Source of the DNA: an uncultured Eubacteriales bacterium
GTDB lineage: Bacteria; Bacillota; Clostridia; Peptostreptococcales; Anaerovoracaceae
Reading direction: 5' to 3'
Length of the DNA: 64,000 nucleotides
Assembly: GCA_902778585.1 (NCBI GenBank)
Contig: CACYYD010000005.1
Location: forward strand, 1-64,000
The notes beneath the pieces were generated by a model. It ran no database searches. It saw nothing but the letters and a program-made list of their open reading frames with translations, and was not told the DNA's origin. Shown in pieces: positions 8,843-17,768 of the stretch. Position 1 is the stretch's first letter. Every line of letters starts with the position of its first letter. Both the position numbers and the translations under genes were made by a program.

Positions 8843-9478
8843 ATGATAGAACACGTAAAACCACAGGACATAGAAGCAAGAAGCTTTGAAATAATAGCGT
8901 CAGAACTTGCGGACATGGGGATAAAGCTCGATGAGGAGAACGACCTCATCATAAGGCGCGCCATCCACACCTCGGCAGACTTCGAGTATGCGAAAACTCT
9001 CTGCTTCTCGGAGGGAGCCGCAGCTGCCGCGAGGGACCTCATAAGAGGCGGAGCGGATATCGTGACCGATACGAACATGGCGCTTACAGGGATAAACAAA
9101 AAGAAACTCGCGCTTTACGGCGGAAGCGTCCGCTGCTATATGGCAGATGAGGATGTTGCAGCCGAGGCGAAGGAGCGCGGAGTTACAAGAGCGTCGGTGA
9201 GCATGGAGCATGCCGCGCGGGACGCAAAGGAGTCCGGCAGAAAGACCATCTTTACCGTAGGAAACGCTCCGACTGCCCTCATAACATTAAGGGAAATGTA
9301 CGATGAGGGCATATACACTCCGGACTTCGTGATAGGAGTACCGGTCGGCTTCGTCAATGTAGTCGAAGCCAAAGAACTCATTCTCGGGACTGAGATACCG
9401 CATATAGTAAACCGCGGACGCAAGGGCGGCAGCAATGTCGCGGCAGCCATTGTGAACGCACTGCTCTATACGATGTAA
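8843..9478 (+). CDS. cbiC: Cobalt-precorrin-8 methylmutase (CbiC)
   Basis: Enzyme of 211 aa that moves the methyl group from C11 to C12 to give cobyrinic acid. The N-terminus has the family pattern IEARSFEIIASEL. Further signatures are RAIHTSADFEYA with the histidine, ADIVTDTNMALTGI, and the C-terminal VGNAPTALITL and GVPVGFVNVVEAKE. The in-frame extension back to 8738 reads through the long hairpin and resembles no CbiC start, so I place the start at ATG 8843, although its ribosome site is weak. It is followed 20 bases later by cbiD. Confidence 0.92.
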   Translation: MIEHVKPQDIEARSFEIIASELADMGIKLDEENDLIIRRAIHTSADFEYAKTLCFSEGAAAAARDLIRGGADIVTDTNMALTGINKKKLALYGGSVRCYMADEDVAAEAKERGVTRASVSMEHAARDAKESGRKTIFTVGNAPTALITLREMYDEGIYTPDFVIGVPVGFVNVVEAKELILGTEIPHIVNRGRKGGSNVAAAIVNALLYTM

Positions 9479-9498
9479 CAGACGGGAAAACAGACAGT

Positions 9499-10623
9499 AT
9501 GGAAAACAAGCTCAGAAACGGATTCACAACGGGAAGCTGCGCAGCTGCAGCTGCAAAGGCGGCAGCATGGATGCTGCTGGACGGCACTGAAAAAACTGAG
9601 ATCAGCATCATTACACCTAAGGGTGAGACCTTTGATGCGGAGATACTCGACATACAGCGCTCTGATATAAGCGTGAAGTGCGCTGTAAGAAAGGACGGAG
9701 GCGATGACCCTGATGTCACTACAGGCTCGCTGATATACGCGGAAGTCAGCTTTTCGGACAAAGGCGGCATACACCTTGACGGAGGAGAAGGCGTTGGCAG
9801 GGTGACCCGCCCGGGTCTCGACCAGCCTGTGGGCGAAGCGGCGATCAACTCGGTGCCGCGCACAATGATCACTCAGGAAGTCTCCGGGATCGCTGAATTA
9901 TTCGGATATGACGGAGGTCTGGACGTGATCATATCCGTGCCGGGAGGCGAGGAGGTCGCAGCGCACACCTTCAATCCGCGCCTCGGGATCGAAGGCGGGA
10001 TTTCCATAATAGGAACATCCGGAGTGGTGGAGCCGATGAGCGAGCAGGCGATACTCGACACCATAAGAGTGGAGCTCAGGCAGCAGAAGGCCGAAGGCTG
10101 CAGTGTCGCTTTCGTATCTCCGGGAAATTACGGCCAGGACTTTATGAAGAGCACGTATGGGATAGACATTGACCGCAGCGTAAAATGCAGCAACTTCATA
10201 GGCCTTACAGTAGACATGGTAAAGGAGCTCGGCTTTGAGGGCATGCTTCTCACCGGTCACGCGGGAAAACTCGTGAAGGTAGCCGGCGGCATAATGAACA
10301 CGCACTCGAAAGAGGCTGACTGCCGCATGGAGATAATCGCGTCGGCCGCTGCAAGGGCAGGCGCCGGCATCGAAGTGATCATGGATATCCTCGAGTGTCT
10401 CAACACAGAGGAGGCCTTTGACAGACTCGAGAAGGAAGGCAACGAACTCGAAAGGCGCACGGCTGCAAGGATGATGTCTGGTATTATCTCATCACTCAGA
10501 CGCAGGTCCGGAGAAAGCCTCGACATAGAATGCATAATGTACACGCAGAAGAACGGCCTCATCGCGGCATCGGACGGTGCCGAAGAGATGCTGGAAGCAA
10601 ACAGGGAGCAGTGGAATGGATAA
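9499..10623 (+). CDS. cbiD: Cobalt-precorrin-5B C1-methyltransferase (CbiD)
   Basis: SAM-dependent methyltransferase of 374 aa that adds the C1 methyl in the anaerobic pathway; it marks the oxygen-independent route. The start LRNGFTTGSCAAAAAKAA is the family signature, with the GRVTRPGLDQPVGEAAIN and GISIIGTSGVVEPMSEQA regions following. The length is normal. The stop overlaps the start of cbiF by 8 bases, which implies coupled translation. Confidence 0.95.
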   Translation: MENKLRNGFTTGSCAAAAAKAAAWMLLDGTEKTEISIITPKGETFDAEILDIQRSDISVKCAVRKDGGDDPDVTTGSLIYAEVSFSDKGGIHLDGGEGVGRVTRPGLDQPVGEAAINSVPRTMITQEVSGIAELFGYDGGLDVIISVPGGEEVAAHTFNPRLGIEGGISIIGTSGVVEPMSEQAILDTIRVELRQQKAEGCSVAFVSPGNYGQDFMKSTYGIDIDRSVKCSNFIGLTVDMVKELGFEGMLLTGHAGKLVKVAGGIMNTHSKEADCRMEIIASAAARAGAGIEVIMDILECLNTEEAFDRLEKEGNELERRTAARMMSGIISSLRRRSGESLDIECIMYTQKNGLIAASDGAEEMLEANREQWNG

Positions 10624-11386
10624 GAAACAGGTATACTTCGTCGGAGCGGGACCGGGTGCTGCAGACCTCATAACGGTACGCGGTGCAAAGCTCATCGCTG
10701 ATGCCGATGTGGTCATCTACGCCGGCTCGCTGGTCAACCCGGAGCTTCTGAGCTACGCGAAGGAAGGCGCTGAGATACACAACAGCGCATATATGACACT
10801 TGAGGAGGTGCTCGAAGTTATGAAGAGCGCCGCTTCTGAAAACAGGACTGTGGTAAGGCTGCATACAGGCGATCCGAGCCTGTACGGAGCTGTCCGCGAG
10901 CAGATGGATGCGCTGGATGAGCTGGGCATAAGCTATGAGTCATGCCCGGGAGTCTCGGCAGCATTCGGAGCGGCGGCTTCGATGGACCTCGAGTACACAC
11001 TGCCCGGGATCTCACAGTCGCTGGTCATCACGAGGATGGCAGGACGCACGGCAGTTCCTGAAAAGGAGAGCATAGAAAGCTGGGCCGCGCATGACGCCAC
11101 CATGGCCATATATCTGAGTACGGGCATGCTCGAAGAACTCAGCAGAAGGCTGATAGCCGGCGGATACAGAGAAGACACACCAGCTGCAATAATCTACAAG
11201 GCTACATGGCCTGACGAAGAGTTCCACTTCTGCAGGGTAAGCGATCTTGCAGCGGTTGCTGCCGAGCACGGCATCACAAAGACGGCACTCATACTGGTCG
11301 GAGACGCGATAGGAAAGAGCGGCTACGAGAAATCGAAGCTGTACGATGAGACATTTACGACTGAGTTCCGCAAGGCAAAGAAATAA
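10616..11386 (+). CDS. cbiF: Cobalt-precorrin-4 C11-methyltransferase (CbiF)
   Basis: Class III (corrin) methyltransferase of 256 aa. The N-terminal SAM motif VYFVGAGPGAADLIT starts at about residue 6, followed by ADVVIYAGSLVNPELL, LHTGDPSLYGAVREQM and CPGVSAAFGAAA, all typical of CbiF/CobM. ATG 10616 sits behind GGGAG and inside the end of cbiD; a longer frame from 10577 would add unrelated residues. CbiG begins on the last base of this gene (TAATG). Confidence 0.94.
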   Translation: MDKKQVYFVGAGPGAADLITVRGAKLIADADVVIYAGSLVNPELLSYAKEGAEIHNSAYMTLEEVLEVMKSAASENRTVVRLHTGDPSLYGAVREQMDALDELGISYESCPGVSAAFGAAASMDLEYTLPGISQSLVITRMAGRTAVPEKESIESWAAHDATMAIYLSTGMLEELSRRLIAGGYREDTPAAIIYKATWPDEEFHFCRVSDLAAVAAEHGITKTALILVGDAIGKSGYEKSKLYDETFTTEFRKAKK

Positions 11387-12342
11387 TGACGATAAAGATA
11401 CTGTACTTTACGAATAAAGGGCTGAAAACGGCGGAGGCTGTCAGGGACAGACTCGCGGGACACGATGTCTGCATAGTCCCGAAGGGATCCGTCCTCGCAG
11501 ATGTATGCAGCAGCGCGTTCAGGGACGGCGAAGCGCTCGTATTTGTTGGCGCGGCGGGGATAGCCGTGAGGACTGTCGCTCCGTTTGTGCGTGACAAACT
11601 CAGCGACCCTCCGGTCATAGTGATCGATGAGCACGGCAGCTTCGTTATCCCGGTTCTTTCGGGACATGTAGGCGGGGCAAACGAGCTGGCGCTTGAGATC
11701 GCCGCAGCTACAGGAGCACAGCCTGTCATAACGACAGCGACTGACATAAACGAAGCGTTTTCGGTCGACCTCTTCGCCAAGGAGAACGGTCTTCGCATAA
11801 TGAACAGGGACGGCATCGCGAAGGTCTCGTCATCTGCACTCGAAGGAAAGCCGGTCACCATATGCATAAAGGATTTTCCTCCGGAGGGGCACACGGATGT
11901 GCTGATAGCAGACGGACACGCAGCTGCGGGTCTTAAGGATGCGGCGTCCATAGTGCTCTGCCCTAAGAGATACGCGGTGGGCATTGGCTGCCGCAGGGGA
12001 AAGAGCTTTGAGGATCTCCGGGACTTCGCGGAGCGGGTGCTCAAGGAATACGGCATAGATATAAGGAACGCCGGGTGCATCGCGACCATCGATGTAAAAA
12101 AGGATGAAGAGGGACTCAGAAAACTCTCACAGGCGTGGCGTATTCCTCTTATCACATTTGAGGCAGAGGTGCTTCAGAAGGCGGAAGGAGAATTCAGCCA
12201 CTCGGACATCGTACTTGAGAAGGTGGGAGTGGACAATGTATGCGAGCGCGCGGCTGTTCTGGCAGCGGGACCGGGCGCGAAACTCGTTATTAGAAAGACA
12301 GCAGAAAACGGCATGACCATAGCGGTCACCGAAAAGAGATGA
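11386..12342 (+). CDS. cbiG: Cobalt-precorrin-5A hydrolase (CbiG)
   Basis: Protein of 318 aa that opens the delta-lactone of cobalt-precorrin-5A and releases acetaldehyde, a step used only in the anaerobic pathway. The N-terminal half has FVGAAGIAVRTVAP and HVGGANELALEIA. The C-terminal CobE-like domain starts near residue 193 with YAVGIGCRRGKSFEDL. The gene is flanked by cbiF and cbiH with overlapping ends, the usual order. Confidence 0.93.
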   Translation: MTIKILYFTNKGLKTAEAVRDRLAGHDVCIVPKGSVLADVCSSAFRDGEALVFVGAAGIAVRTVAPFVRDKLSDPPVIVIDEHGSFVIPVLSGHVGGANELALEIAAATGAQPVITTATDINEAFSVDLFAKENGLRIMNRDGIAKVSSSALEGKPVTICIKDFPPEGHTDVLIADGHAAAGLKDAASIVLCPKRYAVGIGCRRGKSFEDLRDFAERVLKEYGIDIRNAGCIATIDVKKDEEGLRKLSQAWRIPLITFEAEVLQKAEGEFSHSDIVLEKVGVDNVCERAAVLAAGPGAKLVIRKTAENGMTIAVTEKR

Positions 12343-13094
12343 TGGATATGGAAAATAAAACAGGAAACATAGCAGTCGTCGGAATGGGTCCGGGCAGGGA
12401 GTCGATGATGACAGATGAGGCCCTGCAGGCCCTCGACTCGGCAGATGTCATAGTGGGCTACACGGTATACCTTGATCTTCTGGGTGAAAGGTTCGCGGGC
12501 AAGGAATTTCTGTCCACACCGATGAAGCAGGAGACGGAGCGCTGCAGGCTCGCCTTTGAAGAGGCAGCAAAGGGCAAAAGCGTCGCCATGGTCTGCAGCG
12601 GGGACGCAGGCATATACGGCATGGCATCTCTGATGTTCGAGATGAAGGAAGAACTCGGAGCGGACGGCACCGGGATACGTGTCATTCCGGGCATAACGGC
12701 GGCATCAAGCGGAGCGGCGGCCCTCGGAGCGCCACTCAATCACGACTTCTGCGTGATAAGCCTGTCGGATCTTCTGACGCCGTGGGAACTGATCGAGAAG
12801 AGGCTCAGGGCAGCTGCGGCAGGAGACTTCGCGATAGCGATATACAATCCGTCCAGCAAAAAAAGGCATGACTATCTTCAGAAGGCGTGCGACATACTAC
12901 TTGAGACTGCGGAGCCTGAAAGAGCCTGCGGATATGTAAGAAGCATCGGCAGGGACGGAGAGGAATACCATACCTGCACTTTAAGAGAACTCAGGGATGC
13001 CGAAGTCGACATGTTCACGACGGTATTTGTGGGCAACTCGCAGAGCCGCATCATTGACGGGCGCCTTGTGACGCCGAGAGGATACAAATTATGA
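12339..13094 (+). CDS. cbiH: Cobalt-precorrin-3 C17-methyltransferase (CbiH)
   Basis: Class III methyltransferase of 251 aa that methylates C17 with ring contraction. It shows IAVVGMGPGRESMMTDEA near the N-terminus, ADVIVGYTVYLDLL, VCSGDAGIYGMASLMFE, and AIAIYNPSSKKRHDYLQ, which separates CbiH/CobJ from the other corrin methyltransferases. It overlaps cbiG by 4 bases and the next gene by 4 bases. Confidence 0.94.
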   Translation: MMDMENKTGNIAVVGMGPGRESMMTDEALQALDSADVIVGYTVYLDLLGERFAGKEFLSTPMKQETERCRLAFEEAAKGKSVAMVCSGDAGIYGMASLMFEMKEELGADGTGIRVIPGITAASSGAAALGAPLNHDFCVISLSDLLTPWELIEKRLRAAAAGDFAIAIYNPSSKKRHDYLQKACDILLETAEPERACGYVRSIGRDGEEYHTCTLRELRDAEVDMFTTVFVGNSQSRIIDGRLVTPRGYKL

Positions 13095-15097
13095 ACAGAC
13101 CGCTGATATTTTCAGGAACAACAGAAGGAAGAACGCTCTCCGAGAAGCTCTCAGCTGCCGGCATAGCTCATATCGTTTGTGTGGCGACTGAATACGGCGG
13201 ACTCGTCATGGAGCCGAGCCGTTTTGCCGATGTCCGCAAGGGCCGCAAGACTGCTCTTGAGATGTATGATCTCATGAAGGAAGAGGCGGGAATAGTCTTT
13301 GACGCGACGCACCCGTATGCCGCGGACGTGTCCCGCAATATCCTTACAGCGTGCAGGGCAGCGGCCAAGGAGTACGTAAGGATAATCAGAAAGACCGACA
13401 GCGGGCTCTTCCCTGAGAACGCCGAGATACACGAGTTTGCGAATACTGCGGAATGCGCGGCGGCTTTGGCGGAAACGGAAGGAAACATCCTGCTGACTAC
13501 CGGCAGCAAGGAACTTGCCGTATACGCTGCTGATGAAAGCGTAAGAAGCAGGCTGTTTGCGAGAGTGCTTCCATCGCTTGAGAGCATAAGTCTGTGCGAA
13601 CAGGCAGGTCTCAGCGGAAAGCAGATAATAGCGATGCAGGGGCCTTTCAGCGCGGAGACCGATCTCGCGCTCATAAGGCAGTTTGACATAAAGACGCTGG
13701 TCACAAAGTCCAGCGGCAGAGCAGGCGGTGCGCCGGATAAGGTAAAAGCCGCTGCGGAGGCAGGCATACCTGTGTACATGATAGGCCGTCCGTCTGAAGA
13801 GACGGGACTCTCCGTAGGCGAGGCGCTTTCAAAGTGCTTCGGTATCAGAAGCCGTATGCATATCGATCTTGTCGGCATAGGTCCGGGAGGCAGGAGCCTT
13901 CTCACAGCCGATGCTGCCGAAGCGATACGCCGTGCAGACATGCTCTTCGGAGCACCGCGCATGGTAGAAAACTACGCGGGCCGCAGGACGTATCCTTTCT
14001 ACAGGGCAGAAGACATAATCCCGGTACTCGAGTCTGAAAAGCCTGCAAGAGCCGCGGTGCTTTTCTCGGGAGATACAGGATTCTACAGCGGAGCCGCAAA
14101 ACTTGAGCCGGCGCTCAAAGAATGGGCACGCGCGTCAGAGATAAAATGCGAGATAAGCAACCACCCGGGCATCTCGTCATTTGCTTATCTTGCGGCAAAG
14201 GCGGGGATGAGCTATCAGGACGCGAAGCTTGTGAGCATCCACGGATGCTCAGATGAGGGGCGTGCTGCTGCAGAACTCGTAAACTCGGTGAGGTGCAATG
14301 AAAAGACCTTTGTGCTCCTGTCCGGAGCCAAAGATGTCGGGCTGATGGGAAAGCTGCTCACTGAGAGCGGGCTTGGCAATACGGATATCATACTCGGCTA
14401 TCAGCTCTCTTACCCTGATGAGCTGATCGGAGTTATACGTCCTGAGGACTGCGGTCTGGTAAACAGAAAGGGACTCTATGCTGCTCTGATAGTAAACGAA
14501 AAGCCTGAGGCGGCGCTGCTTTCGCGGACCATCTCAGATGATGATTTCATCAGAGGCGGCGTCCCTATGACCAAGGAAAACATAAGGCATCTCAGTGTTG
14601 CAAAGCTGGGGCTCACGGAAGGAGCCACGGTATATGACATCGGAAGCGGCACCGGCTCGGTCGCCTGCGAGATCGCGATGCAGAGCAGCAGCCTTAAAGT
14701 CTATGCGATAGAGATGAAAGAGGAAGGCTGCGGCCTCATTGAAAAGAACGCCGCAAAATTCGGCCTTTCAAATATAGAAGTAATAAACGGCAGAGCGCCT
14801 GAAGCCTTTGACGGACTCGAAGCGCCGACCCACGCGTTCATAGGAGGAAGCTCCGGTGATCTGAAAGACATCCTGAAGAAACTCGCAGAGGCAGATCATC
14901 CTGTGAGAGTCGTCATCAACGCCGTGAGCCTTGAGACCATGGCGGAGATACAGGGCCTGCCGAAGGAATTCGATATCAGCGATCTGTCGATCGAGCAGAT
15001 ATCAGTCAGCAGGGCGAGAGAACTCGGCAGCTACCACCTTATGACCGCCGAGAACCCTGTGATGATAGCCGCGTTCACGCTTGGAGGCATAAGATGA
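13091..15097 (+). CDS. CbiJ-CbiE-CbiT triple fusion: precorrin-6A reductase plus C5/C15 methyltransferase and C12 decarboxylase
   Basis: Protein of 668 aa with three enzyme modules in pathway order. Residues 1-255 match CbiJ/CobK reductases (LIFSGTTEGRTLSEKL at the start, FDATHPYAADVS, LLTTGSKEL). Residues about 256-460 are CbiE, restarting with MHIDLVGIGPGG and a second class III methyltransferase core. Residues about 480-668 are CbiT, with the decarboxylase start FIRGGVPMTKENIR and the SAM motif YDIGSGTGSVACE. CbiE-CbiT fusions (CobL) are well known; joining the reductase ahead of them covers three successive steps on one chain. The CbiE module starts at base 13856, but no separate ribosome site is obvious there, so one polypeptide is most likely. 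Confidence 0.92.
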   Translation: MNRPLIFSGTTEGRTLSEKLSAAGIAHIVCVATEYGGLVMEPSRFADVRKGRKTALEMYDLMKEEAGIVFDATHPYAADVSRNILTACRAAAKEYVRIIRKTDSGLFPENAEIHEFANTAECAAALAETEGNILLTTGSKELAVYAADESVRSRLFARVLPSLESISLCEQAGLSGKQIIAMQGPFSAETDLALIRQFDIKTLVTKSSGRAGGAPDKVKAAAEAGIPVYMIGRPSEETGLSVGEALSKCFGIRSRMHIDLVGIGPGGRSLLTADAAEAIRRADMLFGAPRMVENYAGRRTYPFYRAEDIIPVLESEKPARAAVLFSGDTGFYSGAAKLEPALKEWARASEIKCEISNHPGISSFAYLAAKAGMSYQDAKLVSIHGCSDEGRAAAELVNSVRCNEKTFVLLSGAKDVGLMGKLLTESGLGNTDIILGYQLSYPDELIGVIRPEDCGLVNRKGLYAALIVNEKPEAALLSRTISDDDFIRGGVPMTKENIRHLSVAKLGLTEGATVYDIGSGTGSVACEIAMQSSSLKVYAIEMKEEGCGLIEKNAAKFGLSNIEVINGRAPEAFDGLEAPTHAFIGGSSGDLKDILKKLAEADHPVRVVINAVSLETMAEIQGLPKEFDISDLSIEQISVSRARELGSYHLMTAENPVMIAAFTLGGIR

Positions 15098-16509
15098 GAC
15101 TTCCGCGTCTGATGATAGCCGCGCCGAAAAGCGGCAGCGGCAAGACACTCATAACATGCGGACTGCTCGAGGCCCTGAAAAGGCGCGGTCTAGATGTACG
15201 ATCGTACAAGTGCGGACCGGACTACATAGATCCGATGTTCCACAGGAGCGTCATCGGCATACCGGGCGGAAACCTCGATACATTCTTCTCTTCGGAAGAT
15301 GAGATACGTGAGACTCTGGCCGGATGTGGATCTGAAGCCGCGGTGATCGAGGGCGTAATGGGCATATATGACGGCGTGACCGGTATGAACGGAAGGGGAT
15401 CATGCTATGATGCCGCCTCCGCTTCGTATACGCCTGTCGTGCTGATCGCTGACGTGAAGGGCATGGGTCAGACCATGCTGTCGGTCATAAAGGGCATCCT
15501 GCTTGACGACAGGAACTCCCTCATAAGGGGCATCATCCTCAACAGGATATCCGTCTCATACTATGAACAGATCGCGCCTCTGATGGAAGAGATGCTTGCG
15601 AAGCTTTCCGCGGAGAGAGGCACCGGGATAAAACTGCTCGGAGGCATACCTTCAGCCAAGGACATACATCTTGAGAGCAGGCACCTGGGACTTCTGATGC
15701 CGGGAGACATCGAAGGCTTGAAGGAGCAGCTCGGCCTTGCGGCAGACCTTATAGAAGAGCACATCGACATGGACGCTCTCCTCGGAATAATGGGCTCGGC
15801 TGCAGAGCTTCCGGACGTGAATGAAACAGAGCCTGCGGGCTGCGCTGCTGATGCTCCGGTACTGGCCGTGGCCCGTGATGAGGCGTTCTGCTTCTACTAC
15901 GAAGAGAACCTGGCCCTGCTGAGAAAAGCGGGCATCAGGATAAAGGAATTCTCTCCGCTCCATGACAGCTGCGTGCCAAAAGACGCAGACGGTCTGCTGC
16001 TGGGCGGCGGCTATCCGGAGCTTTACGCGAAAGAGCTCAGCGCCAATGAAGAGATGCTGCGCTCGATAAGAGATGCAATAAGAACCGGCATGCCGAGCCT
16101 CGCAGAATGCGGCGGCTTCATGTATCTGCTCGATGAGCTTACTGATAAGGACGGAAACAGCTTCCCGATGGCCGGCGTTCTGAGCGGTGAGTCGCACTGG
16201 ACAGGGAGGCTTTCAAGATTCGGATACGCAGAGGTCAGCGGCACTAAAGAGGGCACGCTGCTCAGCGGTCTCAGAGTCAAAGCTCATGAGTTCCACTACT
16301 ATGACAGCAGCAATAACGGTTCGGATGCTGGAGCCGTAAAGCCCGGAAGCGGAAAGTCGTGGGAGTGCATCCGCGCCGGCAGTGATTATATATGGGGCTA
16401 TCCGCATCTGTGGTACCCGTCGTGCCCTGAACTTATCGTCCGGCTGAAAGACCGCATGACAGCTTTCAGGGAAAGCAGGGGAGATAAGGAGGGGCAGAAT
16501 AATGGATAA
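15094..16509 (+). CDS. cbiA: Cobyrinic acid a,c-diamide synthase (CbiA)
   Basis: Glutamine- and ATP-dependent amidotransferase of 471 aa. The N-terminal domain has IAAPKSGSGKTLITCGLL (P-loop, about residues 7-24), the SYKCGPDYIDPMFH segment and VIEGVMGIYDG. The C-terminal glutaminase has LLLGGGYPELYAKEL, the nucleophile Cys339 in LAECGGFMYL, and a late KAHEFHYYDS region with the catalytic histidine. It starts inside the stop of the CbiJ-E-T gene and overlaps the following Cys-rich protein by 8 bases. Confidence 0.95.
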   Translation: MRLPRLMIAAPKSGSGKTLITCGLLEALKRRGLDVRSYKCGPDYIDPMFHRSVIGIPGGNLDTFFSSEDEIRETLAGCGSEAAVIEGVMGIYDGVTGMNGRGSCYDAASASYTPVVLIADVKGMGQTMLSVIKGILLDDRNSLIRGIILNRISVSYYEQIAPLMEEMLAKLSAERGTGIKLLGGIPSAKDIHLESRHLGLLMPGDIEGLKEQLGLAADLIEEHIDMDALLGIMGSAAELPDVNETEPAGCAADAPVLAVARDEAFCFYYEENLALLRKAGIRIKEFSPLHDSCVPKDADGLLLGGGYPELYAKELSANEEMLRSIRDAIRTGMPSLAECGGFMYLLDELTDKDGNSFPMAGVLSGESHWTGRLSRFGYAEVSGTKEGTLLSGLRVKAHEFHYYDSSNNGSDAGAVKPGSGKSWECIRAGSDYIWGYPHLWYPSCPELIVRLKDRMTAFRESRGDKEGQNNG

Positions 16510-16750
16510 TTCTCATAGATTTTTCGCAAATAAGGACTGCGAATATTATCCGTGCCATGAGGGCATAGAGGAGATCAACTGCCTCTTCTGTTACTGCCCT
16601 CTTTACAGGCTCGAAAACTGCCCGGGCTCGCCTTCGTACAAGGAGAAGGACGGCAGAAGAATAAAAGTATGCACATCATGCACTTTCCCGCACAGAGCGG
16701 AGAATTATGAAAAAGTACTGCAGCTGATAAAAGAAGACATCTGCAGATAG
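16502..16750 (+). CDS. Cys-rich small protein associated with B12 genes (PF04071-like)
   Basis: Small soluble protein of 82 aa with nine cysteines (13, 18, 27, 30, 32, 40, 57, 60, 81). The spacing CLFCYCPLY...NCPG and CTSCTFPH matches the cysteine-rich small domain found near cobalamin genes in many anaerobes. The pattern suggests a metal or iron-sulfur site. Its biochemical role is not established, to my knowledge. It overlaps cbiA by 8 bases and precedes hemB by 15 bases, so it is made together with the tetrapyrrole enzymes. A cobalt-handling role would be inference. Confidence 0.8.
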   Translation: MDNSHRFFANKDCEYYPCHEGIEEINCLFCYCPLYRLENCPGSPSYKEKDGRRIKVCTSCTFPHRAENYEKVLQLIKEDICR

Positions 16751-16765
16751 AGAGGAAATATATCA

Positions 16766-17761
16766 ATGCAAATGACAGAAAGACCGCGCAGGCTGCGCAC
16801 AACACCGGGGCTTAGAAAAATGGTAAGGGAGACCAGGATGGATGCGTCATCGCTCATCTATCCGATGTTCGTGACTGACGGAAGCGGGCGCAAGGAGGAG
16901 ATCAGCGCACTTCCGGGCCAGTTCAGATATACCGTCGACATGACAGACGCCAAGATAGAGTCTCTTCTCAAAGCCGGAGTCGGCAGCATCATGCTATTCG
17001 GCATTCCTGAGCACAAGGATGAACTCGGGACACAGGCTTACGCGGAGGACGGCATCATACAGAGTGCGGTATCTCATATAAAGGAGCATTATCCTGAGAT
17101 GTATGTCATCACGGATGTTTGCCTTTGCGAGTATACCTCGCACGGTCACTGCGGAATGCTACACGAGCACTGCGGCCACTACGATGTGGACAACGACAGC
17201 ACTCTCGGGCTGCTGCAGAAAGTTGCGGTCTCGCAGGTCGCGGCGGGATCCGACATGGTAGCGCCTTCAGACATGATGGACGGAAGGGTCATGGCTATAA
17301 GACAGGCCCTTGACGCTGAAGGTTTTTCCAATACTCCGATCATGTCCTATGCCGTCAAATACGCTTCGTCTTTCTACGGACCTTTCCGTGAAGCCGCAGG
17401 CTCTGCACCTTCATTCGGTGACAGAAAGAGCTATCAGATGGATTACCACAACAGAAAAGAAGGTCTGAAGGAAGCTCTACTCGATGTAAAGGAGGGAGCG
17501 GACATAATCATGGTGAAGCCTGCGATGTCATACCTCGATATGATACGTGAGGTCAGCGATGCGGTGAACGTCCCTGTGGCAGCATACAGCGTGAGCGGTG
17601 AATACGCGATGGTAAAGGCTGCTGCGGCTAACGGATGGATAGACGAGGCATCGATCATCTGCGAGATGGCTGTCGGAGCTTACCGCGCCGGAGCGCAGAT
17701 CTATGAAACATATTACGCAGAAGAACTTGCCGGATTCATGAGGGAAGGCAGGATAGGATAA
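16766..17761 (+). CDS. hemB: Delta-aminolevulinic acid dehydratase (porphobilinogen synthase, HemB)
   Basis: Condenses two aminolevulinates to porphobilinogen. At 331 aa it has standard length. The N-terminus RPRRLRTTPGLRKMVRET, the zinc-binding cysteine segment VCLCEYTSHGHCG, VAPSDMMDGRV, the Schiff-base lysine region MSYAVKYASSFYGPFR and MVKPAMSYLDMIR are all present. The cysteines point to a zinc-type enzyme. hemC follows after 7 bases, and both feed uroporphyrinogen III to the B12 branch. Confidence 0.96.
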   Translation: MQMTERPRRLRTTPGLRKMVRETRMDASSLIYPMFVTDGSGRKEEISALPGQFRYTVDMTDAKIESLLKAGVGSIMLFGIPEHKDELGTQAYAEDGIIQSAVSHIKEHYPEMYVITDVCLCEYTSHGHCGMLHEHCGHYDVDNDSTLGLLQKVAVSQVAAGSDMVAPSDMMDGRVMAIRQALDAEGFSNTPIMSYAVKYASSFYGPFREAAGSAPSFGDRKSYQMDYHNRKEGLKEALLDVKEGADIIMVKPAMSYLDMIREVSDAVNVPVAAYSVSGEYAMVKAAAANGWIDEASIICEMAVGAYRAGAQIYETYYAEELAGFMREGRIG

Positions 17762-17768
17762 CAGCAAA

